Shown: positions 30,419 through 39,099, counted from the first letter of the stretch. The stretch is DNA of 51,613 bases from Tanticharoenia sakaeratensis NBRC 103193 (GCF_000963885.1 NZ_BALE01000041.1:1-51613), one strand, 5' to 3'. Notes: generated by a model from the sequence alone, not told the origin. Translations and numbers: made by a program.

Positions 30419-30988
30419 GTCGGATATCAGAAGCACTTCCAGTCGCCGGGCCATGTCTCGTGCTTGAGGAGTGAAGCCCTTCGGGGCGATGACGCAGGCG
30501 CCAGCCGTGCGGTGATAGCCCCGCCCGGCGTGCGCCTCCTGCACGGCCCTGCTCCCTGTTGGCTTGGAATATCCCTTGCATTGGATCGACATCGTTCGGC
30601 CATTGCGTGACGCGATGAGATCGCAGCCCGCGTCGCCGGAGCCTCCGACATGACGCACCGCCCATCCTGCGGCGCGGAAACTTTTTGCGCAGTGATGTTC
30701 GTACGAAGTGCCGATCTGCGCCGTCGTGGCATCCGCGCCAAGCTGTCCCCATGGCTGTGCGCCGAGCGGCGTCGCCGGAAAGGACGATTCCCACTGAGGC
30801 CATGAAAGGCTAGCACGCCTGGCCCGGAAAGCTGCAAAGCTCCAGCGCGCAAGGTCGAACAGGACCAGCCCTGCCCACCAGAACAGCAATCCGCAAATCC
30901 AAATTGTCCAGCATGCGGCAATGAACAGACCCATAATCAGGGCCGCTTCGCCACCGCCGCGTCTTGCGCGCCCGTATCGGCGCCTCAT
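30398..30988 (-). CDS. Membrane-anchored Mrr-like nuclease (PD-(D/E)xK fold)
   Basis: This 196-residue antisense gene lies within the tail operon. Residues ~17-47 form one or two membrane helices (LIMGLFIAACWTIWICGLLF and onward). A linker follows, then an Mrr-type restriction endonuclease domain at about 93-190: a helix with E97, GGSGDAGCDLIA with D119/D123, and SIQCKGY with Q136-C-K138, the E-to-Q variant known in Mrr proteins. Tethering at the inner membrane would place it to cut incoming DNA. A superinfection-exclusion or defence role is inferred. An alternative start at Met19 (30934) is possible. Confidence 0.75.
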   Translation of the reverse strand: MRRRYGRARRGGGEAALIMGLFIAACWTIWICGLLFWWAGLVLFDLARWSFAAFRARRASLSWPQWESSFPATPLGAQPWGQLGADATTAQIGTSYEHHCAKSFRAAGWAVRHVGGSGDAGCDLIASRNGRTMSIQCKGYSKPTGSRAVQEAHAGRGYHRTAGACVIAPKGFTPQARDMARRLEVLLISDSQIRIL

Positions 30989-31006
30989 TGAATAGTCCGG
31001 ATTGCC

Positions 31007-33313
31007 ATGTCAGTCGAAGCATACCAGATCGCCGTCTCGTTTGTCGCGGATGCGACGCGCGTCAACCGCATGGTGGATGAAATCATCGCGGGGATGGCCC
31101 GGATCACGGCGGCGCAGCGCGAGGCTCAGGTGGGCTTTACGCAGATGGCTTCGGCGCTCGGCGGGTCTCGCCGGCTTGCATCCGGCATGGCTAACGATCT
31201 CGAACGCGCGGCTCGCGCAGCCCGAGATATCGCGTCGGCGAGCAGCCGATTCCGTGGCTTCGCGGGCAGCGGAGGAACCTCGGCATCAGGAAATGGCGCC
31301 TCTTCTGCACGGAACGCGCAGGCCGATAGTGCTTCCTCAGGATCCGGCGGTGCGGCTCCACTCGCTTCGCAGCGCCTTTTGCCTCCTCCACCGCTCCGTC
31401 TCAGTTATGATCCAAACGCCTTCCGCACCACTGCGACGGCGGGCATTCCCAGCAACAGCATTTTAGGAGGTGACGGCATAATCGTGGGCGCGCCTTACGG
31501 GCCGGCGCCGCTGACACCGCAAACTGTTCGATCTCAGTTGTTGCTGCCACCGCCTTCGCGCGCGCCGAGCACTGCCCTCACCGTTATCCCCGGACAGGGA
31601 GACAGCTACGGCAGCGGGCCCAACTTCCGGGGGTCAAGTTATACGCCGAATTTTGTGTTCGGAACTGCTGCGACCGCAAATGGCCCGCAGTACGGACCTG
31701 CAGTGCCTCCAGGCTTCATTCGAGCGCAGCAGAACCGTCAGACGGCGCAGGCAGTCGCGTCCGGTCTTGGCCGCGTTGCGCCTTACGTGCCTCGTATCGG
31801 TCCTTGGGCCGCGTTCGCTGGGATTTACGGAGGGGCTCACGGCATCCACGCCATGTTCCGGCAAGGTGAGCAAGCCGATGACACGCTCGCGCTGATGGCG
31901 CACGCGTATGGCCCAAACGGGCGGCTGTTTTCGGACCTCCAACTCAGCCAAGCATCAGATGCGGCGCTGGCGGCGGTCCGCAATACGCCCGGGGCGAGCT
32001 ACACCGGCACGTTAGAGATGATTGCCCGCGCGTCAGGCATCACTGCGGACGCAGGTGAAGCCCTTCAGCTTGCTCCAACCTTGGCCCGAGCGGGGCAGAT
32101 TTTTGCACTTCGCGGCGCTGGGCCCAATGCCGTGCAGCAGGTTGAGGCGGCTATTCAGGCAGGCGAAATTTCCGGTCTGAACGGCCCTAATGGCCAACTG
32201 GATGTCGGTAAGCTCCAGACCTTTATCAGCCGCCTTTCGCAAACAGCATATGCGATGCAGGGCACGTTCAGTCTGCCTCAATATCTGACTGGTTTGCGAC
32301 AATTCGGCGTTGGCGCTTCTGGCGCGGACATGAATTTTCTGACTGCGCGTCTGCCATCCATCATGCGCGTAATGCAGGAAAGCCGAGCTGGCACGGCACT
32401 TTCGTCGCTCGACCAATTGATGCTGGCACCAGCGCCAAACACGCGCAATCGAGCCTACGCGCAGGAGCAGACACGGCTTGGACTGCGGGACCATGGTGGC
32501 AACGTCGTCAACCGAGACGAACTCGTCCGTGATCCCGCGCAATGGTATTATGACACGCTCGTTCCAGCGCTTTCATCGCACGGATACACCGATCGGAATT
32601 CCGTCATCCAAGAGATGAATCGGATATTCTCCCGATCGACGGTACAGCGCCTGGGCGCATCCTTGAGCGCTGATACGACTCTCTACAGTCGGGAGTATCA
32701 GCGGAATCTGGCGCAGCAGGCGCAGGGCGACGCGCCATTGATGGCGTATCTTCAGAATGCTCCTGGCGCACAGTTCTCGTCATTCACAGAGGCGTGGCGC
32801 GCATTCGAGGCCGTCACGTCTCAGGCCATGATGACGCCAGTCGTTAGCTCGGTACAGCTCATCACGAAGGCTCTGACCGAGGTAACGAGCTATGTGCATG
32901 AGCATCCAAATGACGTGCGCCAGTTTGGGGATGATGTGCACCTGATCACAGCGGTCATGGTCGGAGCGGCCCGTCTGATCGGAACTGCATACTCGCTGTT
33001 ACCTGCTCCGCTACGGAGTGCGGCTCTCGGGGCAGCAGCTGGCGCCGTACCGGGGGCGGGTGTTGGATCCGTTGTCCCTGGCGTGGGAACTGCTGCCGGT
33101 GCCGGGACAGGCGCAGTCTTGGGCGGCTTGAGCGGCTTGGCGAGCTGGATCAACGATCGGGATGATCGCTACATCGCCGAGTTTAAGCGCGCGCTCGCGC
33201 AGAAGAACATTCAGGTCACGGTTCGGGACGATCGCCCGAGCCCCACCGCCACCACCGGGCAGTGGGACCCCCTCCAGCACCCGCCGCTGCCGGGGGCGAG
33301 TCCGGGGCATTGA
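31007..33313 (+). CDS. Tape measure protein
   Basis: The 768-residue protein sets tail length and passes through the tube. The N-terminal helix begins AYQIAVSFVADATRVNRMVD, typical of tape measures. A long Gly/Ser/Pro-rich part follows (about 85-230), then an extended helical region. Near 660-710 there is a hydrophobic Gly/Ala-rich membrane-like part (LGAAAGAVPGAGVGSVVPGV). It is short for a myovirus tape measure, suggesting a short tail. Confidence 0.85.
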   Translation: MSVEAYQIAVSFVADATRVNRMVDEIIAGMARITAAQREAQVGFTQMASALGGSRRLASGMANDLERAARAARDIASASSRFRGFAGSGGTSASGNGASSARNAQADSASSGSGGAAPLASQRLLPPPPLRLSYDPNAFRTTATAGIPSNSILGGDGIIVGAPYGPAPLTPQTVRSQLLLPPPSRAPSTALTVIPGQGDSYGSGPNFRGSSYTPNFVFGTAATANGPQYGPAVPPGFIRAQQNRQTAQAVASGLGRVAPYVPRIGPWAAFAGIYGGAHGIHAMFRQGEQADDTLALMAHAYGPNGRLFSDLQLSQASDAALAAVRNTPGASYTGTLEMIARASGITADAGEALQLAPTLARAGQIFALRGAGPNAVQQVEAAIQAGEISGLNGPNGQLDVGKLQTFISRLSQTAYAMQGTFSLPQYLTGLRQFGVGASGADMNFLTARLPSIMRVMQESRAGTALSSLDQLMLAPAPNTRNRAYAQEQTRLGLRDHGGNVVNRDELVRDPAQWYYDTLVPALSSHGYTDRNSVIQEMNRIFSRSTVQRLGASLSADTTLYSREYQRNLAQQAQGDAPLMAYLQNAPGAQFSSFTEAWRAFEAVTSQAMMTPVVSSVQLITKALTEVTSYVHEHPNDVRQFGDDVHLITAVMVGAARLIGTAYSLLPAPLRSAALGAAAGAVPGAGVGSVVPGVGTAAGAGTGAVLGGLSGLASWINDRDDRYIAEFKRALAQKNIQVTVRDDRPSPTATTGQWDPLQHPPLPGASPGH

Positions 33314-33330
33314 GGCCCGAATGGGCCTTC
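33313..33330 (+). terminator. Hairpin after the tape measure gene
   Basis: AGGCCC (33313-33318) and GGGCCT (33323-33328) form a 6-bp stem with a 4-nt loop right at the tape measure stop. The following T-run is very short, so it is a weak or attenuating terminator at most. It marks the boundary between tail genes and the accessory island. Confidence 0.4.
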
Positions 33331-33473
33331 TGAGTGCATCTGGGCTCAGGTAAGTCAAGTTTTCCGCTCGCGGGCGATAGAATTCGTTAAAGATTTGACA
33401 ATTCTCGATATGTTAGATAGCCCAAAAGAGAAGGGTCCGTGACGAAAAATTCCTCCGACGCTGGAGATTATTC

Positions 33474-35138
33474 ATGAATCTTAATGCGAAAAAATTTGCC
33501 GTCGATACTGCAGATTCAATACATCCCGCAAGATTCATGGGTAAAAGTTCATCATCAGCCCAGCGAATTAGATGTGCTGCGTTATGTGTAGTTAAAAACG
33601 AAAAAGAAGACATAGTGTATTGGGCTGCGTGGTACTTTGCGCTCGGGTTTGATTCCGTCATAGTTTATGACGATGCGTCAGAAGACGGAACATATGCCTC
33701 TCTGCTTTCAATGAAAGGCGATTTCGATATTCGAGTAACGCGCATCGAGTGGAGTGCTACGCGTCACGATGTCCGTCAGGTTCAAGTCTATAATCATGTA
33801 AATAAGCTATATCGCGATGAATTTGATTGGATAGCTTTTTTTGATGCCGATGAGTATCTCGATTTGTATGGGAAAAATGTCAAAGATTACGTGACCTTGT
33901 TTGATGATTATGATTGTATAGCGTTCAATTGGTGCAATTTTGGTTGTGATGGCTACATTAGGCGCCCATCTGGACCGCCATACGAGAGCTTCGCCAAGCA
34001 TTCTGACAAAAATTATTTTTTGAACCGACATACGAAGGTTATGGCCCGGCCGAGGTCCATAGCTGATGACGCGATCAACTACGTCCATAGCGCTCCTGTG
34101 CCCGATGACCGCATTGCGGACGCTGCTGGTCGCCCCGTGAAATGGGCGCCTGGGCATCCTGGGTTGACGGGCGAGGCACCCGACTGGGAGGGCGCGCGCC
34201 TCATCCATTATCGCTACCGTTCCGTAGAACACTTGGTGCGCAGGCAATACTGGGGCAGCGATCTGCGACGTGAGCTGACGCACAACGCGATCGGCGATCT
34301 GTTGAGTGCTGAACTCTTGCAGATAGAGAGTGGAATCGACTCGAATTATTCTGCCGCTGTTGATAGCATACTGCGGCAGATGACAGAAAACTATGTTTCC
34401 TTTCTCGCTGAACAGATGGACGGGAGCGGAGCTCTGCTTCGTTCTATTTTTGCCCAGTCGGCTTTCGGTCGCAGCCATCGCGATAAGCTTGAGACATTCA
34501 GTGAGAGCAAAGATTTTTTCTCCCATCAGCGGGCCATGGGGTGGGCGTCGGATCACACTAGGCCTGAGAGTCTTCTAGACGCCTGTTTCCCGGACCATCA
34601 ATCGGATTTGATGTTATGCAGCTTCCAAAACGAAGCTGGTGACTACATTGCAGTCCGCGACGGAAGCGTGGTTCTGGATCGCCAACCGGATCAGTTGCTT
34701 TTGGGCTTGATTGTCCGCGACGTCCCGTATTGCCTTTTCTTGACGGAAGGGTTGGCTCCCTTCCGCATTGAGCACGACGTGCGGCGTTTCCCAATCAAAC
34801 CCTACCAAACATTCGTCAACCCCGGGACTGAGGCGACGGTATCCTTCCTAAACCCGAGAACCGCACGCTATCTGTGCGGTAACAGGCTTACCGAAGTCAT
34901 AACCGCCGATCGGGTAATGCCAAGCGGCTGGGAGTCGTTTCGTCCGGTAGGTCCTCGTTCCTACGGGCCCGATATCGAGCGCATTGGGAGGAAAATTCTG
35001 GGATGCCCTACCGTCTTCGACATGAAAAGCGCTAGCGAGCGCGATATTGTTGCTTACGGAGCCGTAATTGGCATGATGTCCGCCGAACAGCGGCGTTTTA
35101 TCGAGGGCGCGTTTGGTATGACCCCGGAGCTGCTGTAG
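33474..35138 (+). CDS. Glycosyltransferase (GT2/GT92-like), AT-rich cargo gene
   Basis: The 554-residue protein has a GT-A domain at about 30-290. The start CALCVVKNEKEDIVYWAAWY is typical of DUF23/GT92-type enzymes, and FFDADEYLDL at 122-131 carries the DxD metal/sugar-nucleotide motif. The last ~200 residues are a separate unrecognised domain. The first ~600 bp are clearly more AT-rich than their surroundings, a sign of recent transfer. The gene stands alone with a TTGACA at 33395 upstream. It could modify host surface polysaccharide (serotype conversion). Confidence 0.75.
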   Translation: MNLNAKKFAVDTADSIHPARFMGKSSSSAQRIRCAALCVVKNEKEDIVYWAAWYFALGFDSVIVYDDASEDGTYASLLSMKGDFDIRVTRIEWSATRHDVRQVQVYNHVNKLYRDEFDWIAFFDADEYLDLYGKNVKDYVTLFDDYDCIAFNWCNFGCDGYIRRPSGPPYESFAKHSDKNYFLNRHTKVMARPRSIADDAINYVHSAPVPDDRIADAAGRPVKWAPGHPGLTGEAPDWEGARLIHYRYRSVEHLVRRQYWGSDLRRELTHNAIGDLLSAELLQIESGIDSNYSAAVDSILRQMTENYVSFLAEQMDGSGALLRSIFAQSAFGRSHRDKLETFSESKDFFSHQRAMGWASDHTRPESLLDACFPDHQSDLMLCSFQNEAGDYIAVRDGSVVLDRQPDQLLLGLIVRDVPYCLFLTEGLAPFRIEHDVRRFPIKPYQTFVNPGTEATVSFLNPRTARYLCGNRLTEVITADRVMPSGWESFRPVGPRSYGPDIERIGRKILGCPTVFDMKSASERDIVAYGAVIGMMSAEQRRFIEGAFGMTPELL

Positions 35139-35227
35139 CACAGCTTTGAGCGTGTCGTGCATCAGCAGCCATAGGAAACATCGGCTGCCAATCCGACCTC
35201 CAGTCGCATAACGGTCAAACGGGCGCC

Positions 35228-35479
35228 CTAAAGCGCCCCCTCCAACGTCTTCGCCTTGCGGGCAGCGAACCGGGTAATCGTCTCCTCTGCATCCAGCTCG
35301 CTCCAAAGCTGCATGATGGCGCGGGCAGCGCCGCGCAGCTTGTCGCGCTGTTCTTCAAGCGGTTTGGGGCTGCTGGCGCGAACATCAGGAAACACGTCGA
35401 TGCACCGCCCGAGCGCCCGCGCGATCTCGCTGCCCGTCATGCGAGGCGCGCCGGGTTCGACCCCGGCCAGACCCGTCAT
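35228..35479 (-). CDS. Small protein downstream of the antirepressor, 83 aa
   Basis: This Arg/Ala-rich helical protein (EEQRDKLRGAARAIMQLWSE) is coupled to the Rha-type gene by a 4-bp overlap. A GC-rich hairpin, GGGCGC (35221-35226) with GCGCCC (35233-35238), covers its stop codon and may end the transcript. Function unknown. Confidence 0.55.
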   Translation of the reverse strand: MTGLAGVEPGAPRMTGSEIARALGRCIDVFPDVRASSPKPLEEQRDKLRGAARAIMQLWSELDAEETITRFAARKAKTLEGAL

Positions 35480-36486
35480 GACACCGGCTCCGGGGTGCGC
35501 GCGAAAGGGACGTCACCTCCCGGCGCACTCGCCAGCCATTCCTCCACGCGCGCCACGACGTTTGCTCGCCACTTGAGCTGGCGAACCGGCGTGCCGTCCG
35601 TGTGCGCCTTCCCGGTGTCCTGCATCACAGCGTACGGCTCGCCCGCCTTAGTCGGGAGCCACACCTCATCGCGCCCGACCTTCTCCTTGGCCTGGTAGCC
35701 CATCGCCCGCAAAGCGCGATTGATCGCCTGGGCGCCGAGCCCGTTGCAGCGCTGGCCGATCGCGGTCGGTGTAAGAAGCTGGTCGGTCTCAATCGCCGTC
35801 AAGTGCGTCGTGCCGGAAATCGCCATCAGGTCGATGCCGGTCTCGCGCTTTACCGCCGCATTCGCCGCAAGGATCGCCTGATTGCGATCGAGGCCCGTCG
35901 CCTTGTTGAACGACAGCAGCGACCGGAACATGCCGTTGGCATGCTGGATGCCGGTCAGCTCCGTGCGGGGCCGACGCTTCCGGTCCGACTTCGTGACGCC
36001 CATGATCTCCAGCACGGTCGTGTCGACGAGCCGGTTCATCTGGAGCGACGCGCGCTGGATGTCCGCACGCAGCGCCGTGATCGCGATCTCCTGCTCGCGT
36101 GAGAGGGTGGTGGCGTTCGGCTGGGCGGCGCCGTGCTCCAGATCCATCCAGCGGCGGACGACTTTGAGGCGGCGAGCCGCGTCGTAGCCAAGCACAAGGT
36201 TGTAAGTCAGATCCTGCGTCAGATCGATCGACGAGGTATATCCGCGCGCGTCCTTATGACGAACATAACCCATTGAATTTGCCTGATGGATCAGATTTGA
36301 GCCATCCTTTTCAAGGGCACCAATCATTCCTTCGATGTCGCGAATGACGTTCTTGTGCTCCTTCCCCGTCAACTCTGCGATCTCACGGGACGACATTGTC
36401 AGGCCAACCGCTGCTGAAAGGATGGCGCTGGAAGCAATGGACGTGTTTGTGCTATCTGCGGTCATTGCAGTGGTCTCCTGATTCAC
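35476..36486 (-). CDS. Rha-type phage antirepressor/regulator
   Basis: The 336-residue protein has an N-terminal Rha domain at about 30-115 (LTMSSREIAELTGKEHKNVI, then RDIEGMI and YNLVLGYDAARRLKVVRRWM). A helical linker follows, then a KilA-C-like C-terminal domain at about 235-325 (HLTAIETDQLLTPTAIGQRC, then NRALRAMGYQAKEK). Such proteins act as phage antirepressors. It is transcribed with a ribbon-helix-helix protein gene, as ant is with arc in P22. Confidence 0.82.
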   Translation of the reverse strand: MNQETTAMTADSTNTSIASSAILSAAVGLTMSSREIAELTGKEHKNVIRDIEGMIGALEKDGSNLIHQANSMGYVRHKDARGYTSSIDLTQDLTYNLVLGYDAARRLKVVRRWMDLEHGAAQPNATTLSREQEIAITALRADIQRASLQMNRLVDTTVLEIMGVTKSDRKRRPRTELTGIQHANGMFRSLLSFNKATGLDRNQAILAANAAVKRETGIDLMAISGTTHLTAIETDQLLTPTAIGQRCNGLGAQAINRALRAMGYQAKEKVGRDEVWLPTKAGEPYAVMQDTGKAHTDGTPVRQLKWRANVVARVEEWLASAPGGDVPFARTPEPVS

Positions 36487-36671
36487 TGTTGAGAGGCGTT
36501 GGGGGAAGTCGCCAAACCGGACCCTGACGCCTCTTTCGTTTTGGCTTGCAGTTCGCGCGCCATCGCGCAGAACTCGCCGTTCATGCTTCTGTCATTCGAA
36601 GCTGCTAAATCTCGCATAAAGCTGAGAAGTTCGCGGTCTATTCGAAGCGTGAGAAATGCTATGTCTTTCAT
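36483..36671 (-). CDS. Arc-like ribbon-helix-helix repressor 1
   Basis: The 62-residue protein has an RHH fold: a strand AFLTLRIDRELLSFMRDLAA, then helix DRSMNGEFCAMARELQ. It is Arc/Mnt-like. Its promoter region contains the tandem 11-bp repeats, and the gene overlaps the Rha-type gene by 4 bp. It probably represses its own operon and so limits the antirepressor. Confidence 0.8.
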   Translation of the reverse strand: MKDIAFLTLRIDRELLSFMRDLAASNDRSMNGEFCAMARELQAKTKEASGSGLATSPNASQQ

Positions 36672-36685
36672 GGCCTTTCCAAAAT

Positions 36686-36702
36686 GAAGTCACTTTGACT
36701 TC
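36686..36702. promoter_or_regulatory. Inverted GAAGTC-N5-GACTTC site
   Basis: GAAGTC (36686-36691) and GACTTC (36697-36702) form a perfect 6-5-6 palindrome next to the tandem array, using the same GAAGTC core. It lies just before the start of repressor 1. Confidence 0.65.
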
Positions 36703-36704
36703 GT

Positions 36705-36748
36705 ATTATGAAGTCATTATGAAGTCATTATGAAGTCATTATGAAGTC
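36705..36748. repeat. Four perfect 11-bp tandem repeats (ATTATGAAGTC), probable RHH operator
   Basis: The unit ATTATGAAGTC occurs four times without change, at 36705, 36716, 36727 and 36738. The 11-bp period is one helical turn, so bound dimers would stack on one face, as MetJ/Arc-type proteins do. The array lies between two divergent RHH genes and overlaps a plus-strand promoter candidate (TTGACT 36695-36700, 17 bp, TATGAA 36718-36723). Confidence 0.85.
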
Positions 36749-36786
36749 AACTGGAAAGATGCGCCACTTTCCGTTAGCGATACAGC

Positions 36787-37068
36787 ATGTCCGATGATCA
36801 ACGCGCTACGTTCACATTGAGGGCCTCAAGGGATCTTCTGGATCGCCTCAAGGCGGCCTCTGACGCGCGTTCCCATTCAATGAATGCCGAGATCGTGCAG
36901 AGGCTTGAAGAGAGCCTTTATCTGTCAGGTTCTGCTCAGGTGCTTGCAGGCACCGAACTTTCAGATGCTGAACGGGCTTTGGTAGATAGCTGGCGCAAAA
37001 TAGATGGCGAGGCGCGGCGCAGTCTTGGGCACCTGTTGAACGCTCTGACGCACAAGTCGGCTGAATGA
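36787..37068 (+). CDS. Arc/Mnt-like ribbon-helix-helix repressor 2
   Basis: The 93-residue protein has an N-terminal RHH domain (RATFTLRASRDLLDRLKAAS, then HSMNAEIVQRLEESL) and a C-terminal helical part that may oligomerise. It is divergent from repressor 1 and the Rha-type gene, across the tandem repeats. By analogy with P22 Mnt it would keep the antirepressor operon off in the lysogen. Confidence 0.8.
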   Translation: MSDDQRATFTLRASRDLLDRLKAASDARSHSMNAEIVQRLEESLYLSGSAQVLAGTELSDAERALVDSWRKIDGEARRSLGHLLNALTHKSAE

Positions 37069-37130
37069 TCGTTCATTCAGCGTAAGGCAACACCGGATAT
37101 CCCTTTACCTTGACCTTTCCCGCCTCGACA

Positions 37131-37871
37131 GTGTGGGTTGCCGCCGTCGCCCTCCTGTTGTCGCATTCGTGCACGGTCCGTCCGCCCTCAGCCTGCGCCG
37201 CAATGTTCGTCGGCCAGACAGCGCCAGTGTCCGGCACCGCGACCCGCATGCTCTGCAATAAAGGCTATGCGGTCGGCGTGGACCGGCACGGCGAGCCGAT
37301 CTGGAGCGCAGAGCATCTTACCGAGGAAGGGCTTGAGCAGGCCGAGGCGGAGCCCGGGCGCAGCACGTTTGAGCCAGACCACCGACTCTGGCCCGGCTTC
37401 CGCTCCGAACTCGACGACTTCCGCCGATCGGGATGGACGCGCGGGCACCTGACGCCGAGCGCTGACATGCCGCATGGGCCCGAGCGAGACGAGACGTACT
37501 TGCTATCGAACGTAGTGCCGCAGGATGCCCGGCTCAACTCAGGCAAGTGGGACCGGATCGAGCACGCCGTCCGAGATCTGGCGACCGCGGACGGTGAGAT
37601 CTTCGTCGTGACCGGTCCGGTGTACGGGACTGCACCGCAGACGATCGGGCCGGACCATGTGCCGGTCCCGGTCGCCGTATGGAAGGCGATCTATGACCCG
37701 GCCGATCGCGCTGGCGTGGTCATCGTGTGCGAAAACACTGACGAGGAACGCTGTCACGAAACCGGGCGCCAGGAACTGCAGGCGCTAACCGGGGTTGATC
37801 CTTTTCCGGGCGTCGCGATTGGCGCGGTCCGACTTGAGAGCGAAAGGGTTAGTCGAGCCGCCACGGAATAG
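37131..37871 (+). CDS. Exported DNA/RNA non-specific endonuclease (NucA family)
   Basis: The protein has about 246 residues from GTG 37131; a TTG at 37110 is another possible start. The N-terminus is a signal peptide (VWVAAVALLLSHSC ...SACA). The NUC domain has the RGHLTPSADM motif with the catalytic His, then SNVVPQDARLNSGKW carrying the Mg-ligand Asn, and a beta core EIFVVTGPVYG. The usual DRGH is TRGH here, a variant known to occur. It would be secreted to the periplasm or outside and degrade nucleic acid. An exclusion or nutrient role in the lysogen is inferred. Confidence 0.82.
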   Translation: MWVAAVALLLSHSCTVRPPSACAAMFVGQTAPVSGTATRMLCNKGYAVGVDRHGEPIWSAEHLTEEGLEQAEAEPGRSTFEPDHRLWPGFRSELDDFRRSGWTRGHLTPSADMPHGPERDETYLLSNVVPQDARLNSGKWDRIEHAVRDLATADGEIFVVTGPVYGTAPQTIGPDHVPVPVAVWKAIYDPADRAGVVIVCENTDEERCHETGRQELQALTGVDPFPGVAIGAVRLESERVSRAATE

Positions 37872-37910
37872 AGCCACCCAGCATTGCTTGTGATGCAGGT
37901 GGTTAGCGCG

Positions 37911-37938
37911 TTGGTCGGCAAGGCCTTTACGCTATAGG
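37911..37938 (+). promoter_or_regulatory. Candidate promoter of the LOV kinase operon
   Basis: TTGGTC (37911-37916) and TATAGG (37933-37938) are 16 bp apart, ending 18 nt before the kinase ATG at 37957. With this promoter the leader would be only about a dozen bases and has no clear ribosome site. It would allow expression of the pair from the prophage independently of late genes. Confidence 0.45.
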
Positions 37939-37956
37939 TTGATCGATCGCGACCGT

Positions 37957-39099
37957 ATGGCGTTCGAGCCAAGCGGCACGGTCCGGAGAGAGTTTTTGCA
38001 GCAACCAGACGACTGGCATCTTACTGACGCCCTTGCCTACGAACACGGGCGTGGCGACCCCTTCGCCGCGGCGGTCCGCGCGACGCGCATGCCTATGGTG
38101 ATTACCGACCCGGCTCGCGACGACAACCCAATCGTTTATTGCAATGTCGCGTTCCAGAACCTGACGGGCTACGCGCGTGACGAAATCGTTGGACGAAACT
38201 GCCGATTTTTGCAGGGCCCGGACACCGATGTCGCGACCGTTGCGAAGATACGCCAGGCGATCGACGAGGGGCACGACGTCGAGGCCGACATCCTGAACTA
38301 TCGCAAGGACGGCACCCAATTCTGGAATGCGCTGTATCTTTCCCCCGTCCGGGATAAGGAGGGCGTGATACGGTTTTTCTTCGCGTCCCAGCTTGATGTC
38401 ACGGATCGCATTGAAGCCCGGAACATCATCAACCATCAGAAAGAACTGGTCGAGCGCGAGGTCGAACGACGTACGGCCGATCTGCGCTCTGCCCTCCAAG
38501 CCAAGACCATGTTGCTTCACGAGGTCGATCATCGGGTCAAAAACAATCTCACGATGATTGGATCGCTGCTGCGCCTGCAGGCCCGGAGCATCGACGACAC
38601 CGCCATCACCGCGAAGCTCGAGAGCATGCTGGAGCGCGTCGACGCGCTCGCGGTGGTGCACCGCCAACTCTACCAGTCCGAAAACGTCACCCAATTTGAT
38701 ATTGGCACGTTCGCGGGCGGTCTTGCGCACGATGTGGTCGGTTCCAGCGGCCGATCTGACATCGACCTGCACGTCAACACGCGCCCGCTTTTTGTCGAAG
38801 CGGCTCAGGCATCAGCGTTAGGGTTGGTCATCAACGAAACCCTCACCAACGCCGTCAAACACGCCTTCGCCAGCGGCCGGAGCGGCAGGCTGACGGTTGT
38901 AGTCGCCGACGAAGATGAGCGGCCTCTCATCAGGATCTGCGATGATGGGCCAGGGATGCCCTCGGCGAAGCGCACGAAAAGTATCGGGATGTCGCTCGTC
39001 ACCCGGCTTGCACGACAAGCCGGCGTTGAAGCCACATGGAGCGGAAACTCACCTGGCACCTGCGTCACCATCAGCTTTTCAAAAACGAGGAGCATGTGA
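37957..39099 (+). CDS. LOV-domain (blue-light) histidine kinase, HisKA_2 family
   Basis: The 380-residue sensor kinase has a LOV domain at about 38-150 with the flavin-binding Cys in GRNCRFLQGPDTD (C82, codon at 38200). The other flavin contacts are present: N114 and N124 in NYRKDGTQFWN and Q145 in SQLDVT. A helical linker follows (RIEARNIINHQKELVEREVE), then the H-box LLHEVDHRVKNNLTMIGSLL (His 192), an N-box VINETLTNAVKHAF and G-box CDDGPGMP. There are no membrane segments, so it is cytoplasmic. All signature residues are intact, suggesting a working photosensor. It is translated directly before its response regulator. A TTG six codons upstream is a weaker start. Confidence 0.93.
   Translation: MAFEPSGTVRREFLQQPDDWHLTDALAYEHGRGDPFAAAVRATRMPMVITDPARDDNPIVYCNVAFQNLTGYARDEIVGRNCRFLQGPDTDVATVAKIRQAIDEGHDVEADILNYRKDGTQFWNALYLSPVRDKEGVIRFFFASQLDVTDRIEARNIINHQKELVEREVERRTADLRSALQAKTMLLHEVDHRVKNNLTMIGSLLRLQARSIDDTAITAKLESMLERVDALAVVHRQLYQSENVTQFDIGTFAGGLAHDVVGSSGRSDIDLHVNTRPLFVEAAQASALGLVINETLTNAVKHAFASGRSGRLTVVVADEDERPLIRICDDGPGMPSAKRTKSIGMSLVTRLARQAGVEATWSGNSPGTCVTISFSKTRSM

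Noticed and set aside
36705-36748. CRISPR array
   Set aside because: The units are 11 bp and directly adjacent without spacers, and no cas gene is present; operator repeats explain them.
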